Positions 19,807 to 29,292 of a stretch of DNA of 64,000 nucleotides are shown piece by piece (position 1 is the stretch's first letter; each line of letters starts with the position of its first letter). The stretch is from Gluconobacter potus. Lineage in GTDB: Bacteria; Pseudomonadota; Alphaproteobacteria; Acetobacterales; Acetobacteraceae. The stretch lies in contig NZ_JABCQF010000009.1 in the NCBI RefSeq assembly GCF_015244705.1, positions 1 to 64,000 of the forward strand, in the 5' to 3' direction. The position numbers were made by a program, and so were the translations under genes. Under the pieces are notes generated by a model. The model saw nothing but the letters and a program-made list of their open reading frames with translations, was not told where the DNA came from and did no database searches.

Positions 19807-20464
19807 TTAGCTTCCATTTTCCACGAGGTAGGGTGGTTCACGACGGGCCAAATGCCCATCTGACAGAGGCCGTTGAAGCCCCAGCGCCTCCTCTGCTGGC
19901 GCATTCATCCACACATCCAGCTCATCCGGCTGCGTCAGAATCACCGGCATGGCTTTCGGATGGATGGCTCCAACTTCCCGGTTTGCCTCGGTGGTCAGAA
20001 ATCCAAACAGGTCATCCGTTGTCTCTCCATCAGCCAGTTTCCGCACGGATGTCCATCGGCACCAGATACCGGCAAAGAAAGCCAGCGGCTCTCCGTCGCT
20101 GCGGGCAAACCACACAGGCTGTGATTTCCCATCAGGCAAACGCTCGGGTTCCGAGAACGCTGTCAGCGGCACCAAACAGCGGTGCTCCACCCCTTCCCAG
20201 CGCTTCCACCATGCAGATCCCGGATTGCGGATATTGGTCACACCGCGATCCACCTTATGGCCTTTCAGGTAACCGGGGGGGAGTCGGCATACCCCAGCGG
20301 GCCATGAGCAGTTCACGACCGCCTTCCCCGTTCCTCACAATCGGCGCCATCGTATTCGGGTAGATCTCCGGCAGCGGCTGGAGATTGCCCGTGCGATCCT
20401 CAAGAACTTTCGCGATCTCGCGGATCGCCTGCGGGTTGGAAGTCATGGAATAGAGATTGCACAT
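19807..20464 (-). pseudogene. yedK: Frameshifted SOS-associated peptidase YedK/HMCES
   Basis: The N-terminal frame (20464 down to about 20275) starts MCNLYSMTS, with the catalytic Cys2. The body continues in another phase as GYLKGHKVDRGVTNIRN to about 19807, including the region around HRCLVPLTAFSEPE and the AIHPKAMPVIL motif. The join is a run of seven C's on the coding strand (20275-20281). Six C's would restore one frame of about 218 residues. So either a +1 slip has inactivated the gene or this is a sequencing error. HMCES proteins crosslink to abasic sites in single-stranded DNA, which suits the SOS cassette next door. Confidence 0.85.
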
Positions 20465-20476
20465 CCGCCTGCTCCC

Positions 20477-22579
20477 TTACGACCACATGCCGCGTAATCT
20501 GGCTGCCATATCGATCCGCACCGACTTCACCGCCTCCTGCCTTGCCTGCTCTTCCGGTTTCACGACAGGCCATGACACGGCTTCGAACAAAGGCAGCATG
20601 TCCCGGTCGATGAAGCGTGTACGTGAAGCATAGACATGTCGGTCGCCCCGGCTGTGCTGGCCATGCACATAGAAACGCTGCGGCACCATGATATCGAGAC
20701 TGTCTTTCGCCCTCGTCATGGCCACATAGAGCAGGCGGCGTTCCTCCTCGATATCGTCCTGCTCGCCCGTCGCCAGATCAGACGGAATGCAGCCATCGAC
20801 TACGTTCATGAGGAACACATTCTTCCACTCCTGCCCCTTGGCGGAATGAATGGTCGAGAGGATCAGATAGTCTTCATCCAGCAACGGCACGCCAGCCTGA
20901 TCGGACGTGGCATCCGGCGGGTCCAGCGTCAGTTCGGTCAGGAATTTCTCGCGTGACGGGTACCCTCCGGCAATCTGCTCAAGCTGCACCAGATCGGCCA
21001 GACGGGTGGAGGCGTCCTCGTGCAGCCGCTCCAGATGTGGCTCATACCAGTACCGCGCGGCTGCAATCTCGCCCGGCCAGCCGACCTGATGGCTGCCGAG
21101 AGCGGTCAGCATATTCACGAAACCCGCCCAGACCTCACCACTCCGCTGTGGCGCTTTGACATCCTTCAACGCCTCGAAGGGATGGGCATTCTCGCCCATC
21201 GTATCCAGCACGCGCCGGGCTGAACCCGGCCCCACGCCCGGCAGAAGCTGCAATACCCGAAAGCCCGCGATGCGGTCGCGTGGGTTCTGGGCAAAACGCA
21301 ATAGCGCCAGCATATCTTTCACATGCGCACTGTCGAGAAACTTCAGGCCACCGAATTTCACGAACGGAATATTGCGCCGGGTCAGTTCCACCTCCAGCGT
21401 GCCGCTATGGTGCGAAGCCCGGAACAGCACAGCCTGCTGCTTCATTGGTGTTCCGGCCTCACGCTCTTCCAGCACTCGATCGGCAATGTAGTTGGCCTGC
21501 GCCGTGTCATCCCAGATAGTGACCAGTCGTGGCTTTTCCTCCGAAGCCCGCTCGGTCCACAGATCCTTGGTGAACCGCTCCGTCGCCTCGCCGATCACCG
21601 CATTGGCGGCATCCAGAATGGGTTTCGTGGAACGATAGTTCCTATCCAACGTCACGATGCGCGCCGGGGAATCGAAAGACACTGGAAAATCCAGAATGTT
21701 GCGCACGGTCGCCGCCCGGAAGGCATAGATGCTCTGCGCGTCATCACCCACCACCGTCAGGCCTCGGCCATCGGGCTTCATGCCCAGCAGCATCTCCGCC
21801 TGCAGCCGGTTGGTGTCCTGATACTCATCGACCAGCACATGATCCCATTTGCCGCCGATATCTGCGGCCAGAACCGGGTTGCTGACCATTTGCGCCCAGC
21901 ACAGCAGCAGATCGTCATAATCCAGCACGCTCTGCTCCTGTTTCGCCGTGACATAACCGGCGAAAAGCTGTTTCAACTGGGCTTCCCAGCCCGCGCACCA
22001 CGGATAGTGCTTCAGCAATACATCGGCGAGCGGCGCGCCTGAATTCACCACACGGGAATAGATGGCAAGGCACGTGCCCTTGCCGGGGAACCGCTTCTCG
22101 GTTTTGGAAAATTCCAGATCATGGCGGATCAGATTCATCAGGTCAGCGGAATCTTCGCGGTCATGGATCGAAAACGCCGGATCCATGCCGATCTGCTGGG
22201 CATACTCCCGCAGCAGCCGCGCACCGATGGAGTGGAACGTCCCAGACCAGGCCAGCGCGTCAGCGAGAGGTCCGGCCTTGTCGCCCAGCACGGTTTTGCA
22301 GATGCGTTCTACCCGCCGCGTCATCTCCACACTGGCGCGGCGCGAGAAGGTCAGCAACAGGATGCGGCGCGGATCAGCCCCTGAGGCGATCAGATGCGCG
22401 ACCCGATGGGCCAGTGTGTTGGTCTTGCCCGAACCAGCCCCGGCGATGACCTGCAGCGGGGATGAATCCGCCCCGCCTGTCGAGACTCCGGTCCCGTGCG
22501 TGACAGCCTGTCGCTGGGCCTCATTCAGACGGGACAGATAATCATCGCTGCCCGAAGCAGGAGAAGGTTCTGGATTCAA
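20477..22579 (-). CDS. UvrD/Rep-family ATP-dependent DNA helicase
   Basis: 700 residues; the start is a TTG at 22579, with AAGGAA unusually close. Walker A VIAGAGSGKTNTLAHRV lies near 44-60. Motif Ia LLLTFSRRA, motif II VDEYQDTN and later motifs such as STIHSAKGQEW and LYVAMTRAKD are all present. It is an SF1A 3'-5' helicase. It is divergent from the imuA-imuB-dnaE2 cassette (157 bp apart) and close to yedK, which suggests a DNA-repair cargo block. Confidence 0.93.
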   Translation of the reverse strand: MNPEPSPASGSDDYLSRLNEAQRQAVTHGTGVSTGGADSSPLQVIAGAGSGKTNTLAHRVAHLIASGADPRRILLLTFSRRASVEMTRRVERICKTVLGDKAGPLADALAWSGTFHSIGARLLREYAQQIGMDPAFSIHDREDSADLMNLIRHDLEFSKTEKRFPGKGTCLAIYSRVVNSGAPLADVLLKHYPWCAGWEAQLKQLFAGYVTAKQEQSVLDYDDLLLCWAQMVSNPVLAADIGGKWDHVLVDEYQDTNRLQAEMLLGMKPDGRGLTVVGDDAQSIYAFRAATVRNILDFPVSFDSPARIVTLDRNYRSTKPILDAANAVIGEATERFTKDLWTERASEEKPRLVTIWDDTAQANYIADRVLEEREAGTPMKQQAVLFRASHHSGTLEVELTRRNIPFVKFGGLKFLDSAHVKDMLALLRFAQNPRDRIAGFRVLQLLPGVGPGSARRVLDTMGENAHPFEALKDVKAPQRSGEVWAGFVNMLTALGSHQVGWPGEIAAARYWYEPHLERLHEDASTRLADLVQLEQIAGGYPSREKFLTELTLDPPDATSDQAGVPLLDEDYLILSTIHSAKGQEWKNVFLMNVVDGCIPSDLATGEQDDIEEERRLLYVAMTRAKDSLDIMVPQRFYVHGQHSRGDRHVYASRTRFIDRDMLPLFEAVSWPVVKPEEQARQEAVKSVRIDMAARLRGMWS

Positions 22580-22675
22580 TTCCTTAGCGCACTTTCATCA
22601 ACGATACTGATCGAACATCGCTAACCAGCATGCCGGATACAGAGCGAATTTGCATTGACTTGCGTAGCATGATTG

Positions 22676-22690
22676 GAACAAATCAGGAAC
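22676..22690 (+). promoter_or_regulatory. LexA box (GAAC-N7-GAAC)
   Basis: GAACAAATCAGGAAC lies 46 bp before imuA. Its reverse complement is GTTC-N7-GTTC, the direct-repeat LexA site of Alphaproteobacteria. It implies SOS control of the mutasome operon, and possibly of the divergent helicase. Confidence 0.85.
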
Positions 22691-22735
22691 ATATAATCAG
22701 GAAATTTGCCTGCATAAGGGACGCCGAGCCGTGAC

Positions 22736-23551
22736 ATGACTGCTGAAACCCATAAAAAACCCGGTCTGGAGACGCTGCGGGCCGCGATCAGTCGTCTCGA
22801 AGGACAGACCAGTCGCAAGCGTGCCACACTGCCCTTTGGGTTAGCGGAGATCGACCGGAGACTTCCCGGTGGAGGGCTGACTCTCGGAGCCCTGCATGAG
22901 ATCGCTGGAGGCGGCAACGACGCCCTCAACGCCGCTGCCGCCGCCCGTTTTGCTGCCGGTATCGCCGCACGTACACAAGGTCAGGTGTTATGGATTGTGA
23001 CAGTTGCCGATCTGTTTACTCCCGCACTTCAGCAGGTTGGCCTTCCACCCTCGCGGGTGCTTTTTGTCGAGAGTGGCACCGATCGTGACGTGCTGGCCTG
23101 TTTCGAGGAAGGACTGCGTCATCCGGGCCTGGGCGCGGTGGTCGCCGAAGTCGGTCGCCTGACCATGACGGCTTCGCGCCGGTTGCAACTCGCGGCTGAA
23201 AGCGGTGGCGGCATCGGTCTCGCCCTCCGACGGTGGAGACGACAGAGGGATGCCGCTGATTTCGGGCAGCCGACGGCGAGCACCACACGCTGGCGGGTCT
23301 CGCTTCTGCCATCGGCGCCGCTGCCGGTTCAGGGGGTAGGGGAGAGCCGCTGGTTGCTGGAACTGATCCGGACACGATCCGGCGAAAGCGCCGACTTCGA
23401 GGTGGAGGTACGAAATGGACAGGCAGGATTGCGGATTGCCGGAAGTCCGGACAAAACAGCAGGAGCCGAGGCGAACCACGGTGATCTGGCTTCCGTTCTG
23501 GGCCACCGACCGGCTCCGCCGCGAACGGGGCGACGGCGCGCCTCCGCCTGA
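22736..23551 (+). CDS. imuA: ImuA, SOS mutasome RecA-like protein
   Basis: 271 residues of the ImuA family, distantly related to RecA/SulA. It starts with a helical segment, then LPFGLAEIDRRLPGGGLTLGALHE and the GRLTMTASRRLQLAAE region. ImuA works with ImuB to recruit DnaE2 for error-prone translesion synthesis. A LexA box lies 46 bp upstream. The 3' end overlaps imuB by 137 bp, a long but common overlap in this cassette. Confidence 0.93.
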   Translation: MTAETHKKPGLETLRAAISRLEGQTSRKRATLPFGLAEIDRRLPGGGLTLGALHEIAGGGNDALNAAAAARFAAGIAARTQGQVLWIVTVADLFTPALQQVGLPPSRVLFVESGTDRDVLACFEEGLRHPGLGAVVAEVGRLTMTASRRLQLAAESGGGIGLALRRWRRQRDAADFGQPTASTTRWRVSLLPSAPLPVQGVGESRWLLELIRTRSGESADFEVEVRNGQAGLRIAGSPDKTAGAEANHGDLASVLGHRPAPPRTGRRRASA

Positions 23552-25001
23552 ACAGCCACTGGTCCTCGCGGGGCGCGAGGGCAGTCGTCGCGTCGTGCTG
23601 GCCGCCGACCGCGCTGCCCGTAAAAGCGGGGTGGTGATCGGAATGCCAGTTGCCAAAGCGCAGGCGCTGATTCCGGGCCTGGCGGTTCAGGACGGTCAGC
23701 CCGAAGCGGACCGTGCGGCGCTGGAACGGCTGGCGCTGTGGCTGCAGCAGCGGGTCAGTCCCATCGTGGCGGTCGATGCGTCCGGCAAGTCGGCGGACGG
23801 GCTGGTTCTCGACACCACCGGAGCCGATCATCTCCTGGGCGGTGAGGCCACAATGTTACGTGACATTGTTCGTCGCCTGAACGGATCCGGTATCACGGCG
23901 AGAGCCGCCGTCGCTGATACGCTCGGAGCAGCCTATGCTGTCACGCGCACCACGCCGGGCACGGCGATTGTCGTTCCACCCGGAGAGCACGTCGCTACTC
24001 TGGCGGATATGCCGATCGCTGCTCTCCGCCTCCCGACCAACGTCGTTGCCGGAATGGCCGACCTCGGCCTGACTCGGGTCCGCGATCTCGAGAACGCACC
24101 TCGCGCCCCGCTGGTGCTGCGCTTCGGTCCGGAAATCACACGAAGGCTGGATCAGGCCTATGGCAGGGTGGAGGAACCCATCCTGCCGATCCGTCCGGTC
24201 GATCCCGTCGCGGTGTCGCGCAACTTCGCCGAGCCAATTGCCGCCGCCGAAACCATCGCGCGCTATATAGGCAAACTGGTGCCGCCGCTCTGCATCGGCC
24301 TCGAAGAACGCGGCCTCGGTGCACGGCGACTGGATCTCCTGCTGCATCGTGTCGACAACGCCGTGCAGGCGGTGCGTCTCGCGCTGGCTCGGCCCGTCCG
24401 CGATCCGAAGCATCTGCTGCGTCTTCTGTCTGACCAGATTGAGACCATCGAACCCGGGTTTGGCATCGAGCGTATGGAACTGATTGCCATGCTGGCCGAA
24501 CCAGTGGAGCGGCGCCAGCAGGTCTCATCCCTGATTGAAGAACCGGAGGCCGATCTGTCCGGACTGGTCGATACACTGGCCAACCGGCTGGGCAGCGGGG
24601 CGCTTTACCGCGTTGTGCCAGTGGAAAGCGATGTTCCCGAGCGTTCAGTTCAGCGAGTACCGCCGCTTGCGCCAATTCAGGATACGACCTGGCCCGAAGG
24701 CTGGCCGCGACCGACCCGTCTGTTGCCGCGACCCGAGCCGATCGAGACCATGGCCATGCTACCCGACCATCCTCCGGTATTTTTCGTCTGGCGAGGCCTG
24801 CGCCACAAGGTGAAATGCGCAGACGGGCCGGAGAGAATATTCGGAGAATGGTGGAAAGGTGATGCGGAGCTGACCACGGCGCGGGATTATTTCCGCGTCG
24901 AGGATACGTCTGGCGAGCGATTCTGGCTGTTCCGCGCCGGTGACGGCGAACACGGCGAGACCGGATCGCAACGTTGGTTCCTGCATGGGCTCTTCGCATG
25001 A
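23415..25001 (+). CDS. imuB: ImuB, Y-family polymerase-like mutasome protein
   Basis: 528 residues of the DNA polymerase Y family. The N-terminus [18 protein letters not shown] and [14 protein letters not shown] fit ImuB, which lacks the catalytic acidic residues of active Y polymerases and acts as a clamp- and DnaE2-binding adaptor. The first ~20 residues may not be translated if a later start is used, because they overlap imuA. Its stop overlaps dnaE2 (ATGA). Confidence 0.93.
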   Translation: MDRQDCGLPEVRTKQQEPRRTTVIWLPFWATDRLRRERGDGAPPPEQPLVLAGREGSRRVVLAADRAARKSGVVIGMPVAKAQALIPGLAVQDGQPEADRAALERLALWLQQRVSPIVAVDASGKSADGLVLDTTGADHLLGGEATMLRDIVRRLNGSGITARAAVADTLGAAYAVTRTTPGTAIVVPPGEHVATLADMPIAALRLPTNVVAGMADLGLTRVRDLENAPRAPLVLRFGPEITRRLDQAYGRVEEPILPIRPVDPVAVSRNFAEPIAAAETIARYIGKLVPPLCIGLEERGLGARRLDLLLHRVDNAVQAVRLALARPVRDPKHLLRLLSDQIETIEPGFGIERMELIAMLAEPVERRQQVSSLIEEPEADLSGLVDTLANRLGSGALYRVVPVESDVPERSVQRVPPLAPIQDTTWPEGWPRPTRLLPRPEPIETMAMLPDHPPVFFVWRGLRHKVKCADGPERIFGEWWKGDAELTTARDYFRVEDTSGERFWLFRAGDGEHGETGSQRWFLHGLFA

Positions 25002-28000
25002 GCGCTTCGGCACCGCGCTACGCCGAACTTCAGGTCACGAGCTATTTCTCCTTTCTGCGCGGCGCGTCGTCGCCCGGTGAACTGTTCGGGCAGGCGAAGG
25101 CGCTCGGGATCACGGCCCTCGGTGTTACCGACAGGAACACGCTTGCCGGCATCGTTCAGGCGCATCTTGCCGCAAAGGAATTCGGGGTGCGCCTGGTTGT
25201 CGGCTGTCGCCTCGATTTGGAGGACGCGCCGCCCGTGCTGGTCTATCCGACCGACCGGGTCGCGTATGGCAAGCTGTGCCGCCTGCTGACGCTCGGCAAG
25301 GCCCGGGCGGGGAAGGGGAAGTGCCGCCTGCTCTGGCGTGATCTGGTGGAATGGGGCGAAGGACTGCTCGCCGTGCTGGTGCCGGATGTCGCCGACGAGG
25401 AGTGTGCGGCGCATCTGCGGCGGTTGCGGGAGGCGTTCGGTGACCGCGCCTATATGGCGCTCACCCTGCGCCGCCGCCCCAACGACCAGATGCGGCTTTA
25501 CGACCTGGCCAATCTCGCCCACGCCCAGCGCGTGAAGACTGTCGTCACCAACGACGTGCTGTTCCATACCCATGATCGCCGCATCCTGCAGGACGTCGTC
25601 ACCTGCATCAGGCACAACACCACCATCGAGCACGCAGGCTTTGCCCGGGAGCGTCACGCCGACCGTTACCTGAAACCACCGCCGGAGATGGCGCGGCTGT
25701 TTGCGCGGTATCCTGAGGCGATCGACCGCACGATGGAGATCGTCGAACGTTGCCGGTTCTCTCTGGACGATCTGGCCTATCAGTATCCCGACGAGATCGA
25801 GATTCCGGGCCAGACCCCGCAACAGGCGCTGGAGGACCTGACATGGCAGGGGGCGCGGGAGACCTATGGCGGCATAATCCCGCCGGACGTCGAGACGATT
25901 TTGCGCCATGAACTCACGCTCATCGGGCGCATGCAATACGCGCCGTATTTCCTGACGGTGCATTCCATCGTTCGTGAAGCGCGGCGACGGGACATTCTCT
26001 GCCAGGGACGGGGCTCGGCGGCCAATTCCGCCGTGTGCTTCGTGCTCGGCATCACCGCCATCGACCCATCGCGCACCACGCTCCTGTTCGAGCGGTTCAT
26101 TTCCGAGGAACGGGGCGAACCACCGGATATCGACGTGGATTTCGAGCATGCTCGACGCGAGGAGATCATCCAGTGGGTCTACGATCATTACGGTCGCGAC
26201 CGCGCGGCGCTGACCGCCGTGGTGATCCGCTACCGCGCCAAGGGCGCGTTGCGCGACGTCGGCAAGGTGATGGGGCTACCGGAGGACGTGATTGCTCTGT
26301 TGAGCAAACAGATCTGGGGCTGGTCGCGGCATGTCGAAGCAGAGAAATTTGCCGAGACCGGGATCGATCTGACCGACCGGTGCATCCGCCTGACGCTGGA
26401 CCTCGCGCGCTGTCTGATCGGTGTACCGCGCCATCTCTCGCAGCATCCCGGCGGGTTCGTGCTGACCCGCGACCGGCTGGACGAGCTGGTGCCCATCGAG
26501 CCGGCGGCGATGGATCAGCGCCAGATCATTGAATGGGACAAGGATGATATCGACGCCCTGAAATTCATGAAGGTCGATATCCTGGCGCTCGGCATGCTGA
26601 CCTGCATGAAAAAAGGGCTGGACCTGCTCGCTGCGCACAAGGGCCAGCATTTCACGCTTCAGACCATCCCGGCCGAAGACCCCCGGACCTACGCCATGAT
26701 CCGCAAGGCGGACACCATCGGCGTGTTCCAGATCGAATCCCGCGCGCAGATGTCGATGCTGCCGCGCCTCAAGCCGCGTACCTATTATGATCTGGTGATC
26801 GAGGTCGCAATCGTGAGACCCGGCCCGATACAAGGAGATATGGTCCATCCGTATCTACGGCGCAGGGAGGGGCTGGAAGAGCCGGATTATCCGACACCGG
26901 AACTGGAGGAGGTGCTCAAGCGCACACTCGGCGTACCGCTGTTTCAGGAGCAGGTGATGCAGGTCGCCATGGTCTGCGCGGACTTCACCGCCGCCGAGGC
27001 GGACGGGCTGCGTCGGGCAATGGCGACGTTCAAGAACACCGGCACCGTGTCCCATTTCCAGACCCGTCTGCTCGAAGGCATGACGCGCAAGGGCTATCCG
27101 GAAGAGTTCGCGCAGCGCATTTACCAGCAGCTCGAAGGTTTCGGCTCCTACGGTTTTCCGGAAAGCCATGCGGCCAGTTTCGCCATTCTCGCCTATTCGT
27201 CGTCCTGGATGAAATGCACCCATCCGGACGTGTTTCTGGCCTCGCTTCTGAATTCCCAGCCGATGGGTTTCTACGCGCCCGCGCAACTGGTGCGCGATGC
27301 CCGGGACCACGGCATTGAGGTCAGACCGGTCTGTATAAATTCTTCCCGCTGGGACAGCACTCTTGAAGGCGAGGATGACGATCGCGGCTGTTTCGCGGTG
27401 CGGCTGGGGATGAGCCTGGTCAAGGGGCTGGCCAACGCCCATGCGGCGGCGCTCGTGGCGGCGCGGCTACGGCGGCCGTTCGCCTCGATCGACGATCTGT
27501 GGCGTCGGGCCGGGGTGCCGCAGGAAGCGCTGGTGCGTCTGGCAGAGGCCGACGCTTTCCGGCCGGCGTTCGGGCTGGCACGGCGCGAGGCGCTGTGGGC
27601 GATCAAGGGCCTGCATGACGAACCGCTGCCGCTCTTCGCCGCGGCTGCGCAGTCCCGCGAAACCGACGAGCCGGCGATGGCGCTGGTCCCGATGACCGAC
27701 GGCGCCGAGGTGGTGGGCGATTACAACCATCTTGGGCTGAGTTTGCGCGCCCACCCCGTGTCGTTCCTGCGGGAGGATCTGCGGCAACGCCGGATCGTGC
27801 CCTGCGGCACGGCCATGGTGCTGCGTGACGGTAAACGGGTCGAAGCGGCCGGACTGGTGCTGGTGCGCCAGCGGCCCGGATCCGGCGAGGGGGTGTGTTT
27901 CATCACGCTGGAGGACGAGACCGGCATCGCCAATCTGGTCATCTGGCCCGACATCTTCGAGAAATACCGATCGATCATCCTCTCGGCCAGCATGGTGGCC

Positions 28001-28165
28001 GCCAGGGGGCGCGTCCAGCGCGAGGGGGATGTCGTGCATCTGGTGACGCTGGAACTCACCGATCTGTCCGGATTGCTCCGTCAGGTCGGAGCGCGGGGAG
28101 GGGACGACGATCCGGCCAGTTCGGGTCTCGACAGGCTCAGTTTCAGGTCACGGAATTTCCATTAG
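24998..28165 (+). CDS. dnaE2: DnaE2 (ImuC), error-prone DNA polymerase III alpha subunit
   Basis: 1055 residues from ATG 24998, overlapping the imuB stop. The N-terminal PHP domain begins [19 protein letters not shown]; the polymerase core has [17 protein letters not shown] and PDIDVDFEH. The C-terminal OB fold includes [19 protein letters not shown]. DnaE2 lacks the epsilon/tau-binding tail of replicative DnaE and does SOS mutagenesis. The full length argues for function. Confidence 0.96.
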   Translation: MSASAPRYAELQVTSYFSFLRGASSPGELFGQAKALGITALGVTDRNTLAGIVQAHLAAKEFGVRLVVGCRLDLEDAPPVLVYPTDRVAYGKLCRLLTLGKARAGKGKCRLLWRDLVEWGEGLLAVLVPDVADEECAAHLRRLREAFGDRAYMALTLRRRPNDQMRLYDLANLAHAQRVKTVVTNDVLFHTHDRRILQDVVTCIRHNTTIEHAGFARERHADRYLKPPPEMARLFARYPEAIDRTMEIVERCRFSLDDLAYQYPDEIEIPGQTPQQALEDLTWQGARETYGGIIPPDVETILRHELTLIGRMQYAPYFLTVHSIVREARRRDILCQGRGSAANSAVCFVLGITAIDPSRTTLLFERFISEERGEPPDIDVDFEHARREEIIQWVYDHYGRDRAALTAVVIRYRAKGALRDVGKVMGLPEDVIALLSKQIWGWSRHVEAEKFAETGIDLTDRCIRLTLDLARCLIGVPRHLSQHPGGFVLTRDRLDELVPIEPAAMDQRQIIEWDKDDIDALKFMKVDILALGMLTCMKKGLDLLAAHKGQHFTLQTIPAEDPRTYAMIRKADTIGVFQIESRAQMSMLPRLKPRTYYDLVIEVAIVRPGPIQGDMVHPYLRRREGLEEPDYPTPELEEVLKRTLGVPLFQEQVMQVAMVCADFTAAEADGLRRAMATFKNTGTVSHFQTRLLEGMTRKGYPEEFAQRIYQQLEGFGSYGFPESHAASFAILAYSSSWMKCTHPDVFLASLLNSQPMGFYAPAQLVRDARDHGIEVRPVCINSSRWDSTLEGEDDDRGCFAVRLGMSLVKGLANAHAAALVAARLRRPFASIDDLWRRAGVPQEALVRLAEADAFRPAFGLARREALWAIKGLHDEPLPLFAAAAQSRETDEPAMALVPMTDGAEVVGDYNHLGLSLRAHPVSFLREDLRQRRIVPCGTAMVLRDGKRVEAAGLVLVRQRPGSGEGVCFITLEDETGIANLVIWPDIFEKYRSIILSASMVAARGRVQREGDVVHLVTLELTDLSGLLRQVGARGGDDDPASSGLDRLSFRSRNFH

Positions 28166-28532
28166 AAGCACCTTCAGGCTTTTCCTTGACACCCATTTTG
28201 GCTACCGTGGTCAGTGGCGTGTGGAAACGCTTTTTGCACTGGGCGGCCTCCTATGTCGGGTGGCCTGCCAAATAGAACACCTGGACCTATGGTCTCGCGG
28301 TGAACGGCTTCGGTTGTCCACTGTAGGGAAATAGGCAGGAGGTGGATACGCCCAGCGCAAAACACCTTTCCAACCGCCCGACGCCAGGGAATGGCGGGGT
28401 GAATTGCGCGTTAACAGAATTGTACCGACCGGTCACTCCTTGCGTCGATCATTGATTTCGTTTTGTCTCCAAACTTGATGCGCCGGGGACAGGTGATCTG
28501 CTCCGGCGGAAGAAACCAAGGAACGACCGGTT
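28166..28532. other. Intergenic region before glutathione transferase
   Basis: About 370 bp with no supportable gene. The GACCGGTC palindrome at 28427-28434 and the repeat AACGACCGGTT just before the next start codon are the only regulatory-looking features. Confidence 0.5.
28421..28440 (+). promoter_or_regulatory. Candidate TetR-type operator
   Basis: ACCGACCGGTCACT contains the perfect 8-bp palindrome GACCGGTC, about 100 bp before the glutathione transferase gene. AACGACCGGT recurs at 28523-28532 and at 3587-3596 upstream of tetR. The match is short, so the link is tentative. Confidence 0.35.
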
Positions 28533-29132
28533 ATGACATTACCAATACTCTACAACTGTCCCCCATCGGGAAACTGCTACAAGGTTCGGCTGTTCGCAGC
28601 GCTGACGGGCATTGAACTTGACATTCAGGATGTCGACCTTGTGGCAGGAGCACATAAAACAGCCGCGTTCACCGCCCTCAACCCCTGGCAGCAGGTACCG
28701 GTCCTGCAGGACGGAGAGACCGTGATCTGGGATTCTCAGGCCATTCTCGTCTATCTGGCGGAAAAATACGGCAAGACAGACTGGTGGCCGGCAGATCCGG
28801 CAACCCGGGCAGCCGTCATCGAGTGGCTGTCGGTGAGCGTCAATGAAATCCAGCATGGTCCGGCAGACGCACGGCTTGTGAAATTGTTCGACTATCCCCT
28901 GCGTTACGACGATGCCGTACGTAACAGCCAGCGAACGCTCAAGGTCATTGACCAGCATCTGAGCACCCAGAAATGGCTGTCAGCAGACCGACCCACTATC
29001 GCGGATTGTGCCGCCTATCCGTATCTCGCACTGGCGCCGGAGGGCGACATCGCCCTTGATCCTTACCCGTCATTACGGCGCTGGATCGATAACATGGAAA
29101 AGCTGCCGGGCTATGTTCCCGTTGATCACTAA
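28533..29132 (+). CDS. Glutathione S-transferase family protein
   Basis: 199 residues. The N-terminal thioredoxin-like domain (about 1-80) has the GSH-site region SGNCYKVRLFAALTG, NPWQQVPVLQDGETVIWDSQ with the cis-Pro, and the Asp-Ser pair that binds the gamma-glutamyl group. The helical C-terminal domain shows the hydrophobic-staple region SADRPTIADCAAYPY. It probably detoxifies electrophiles in the cytoplasm. It stands alone behind a possible TetR-type palindrome. The coding sequence is typical of the neighbouring cargo. Confidence 0.93.
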   Translation: MTLPILYNCPPSGNCYKVRLFAALTGIELDIQDVDLVAGAHKTAAFTALNPWQQVPVLQDGETVIWDSQAILVYLAEKYGKTDWWPADPATRAAVIEWLSVSVNEIQHGPADARLVKLFDYPLRYDDAVRNSQRTLKVIDQHLSTQKWLSADRPTIADCAAYPYLALAPEGDIALDPYPSLRRWIDNMEKLPGYVPVDH

Positions 29133-29292
29133 GCGATTTTACGCATGGCTACATCCGTGCCCGTTCTTTCCTCATGGGGAAAGCCGTGCACCTCGAAGCG
29201 GCTATGAAGAGGGAAAGTGAAGTTGGGAATTCCGTGACGGGTTGAGAGGGTAGGAGAGAGTCTCCTGTCCGCCCGTCATGGAGTTTTTCGCC

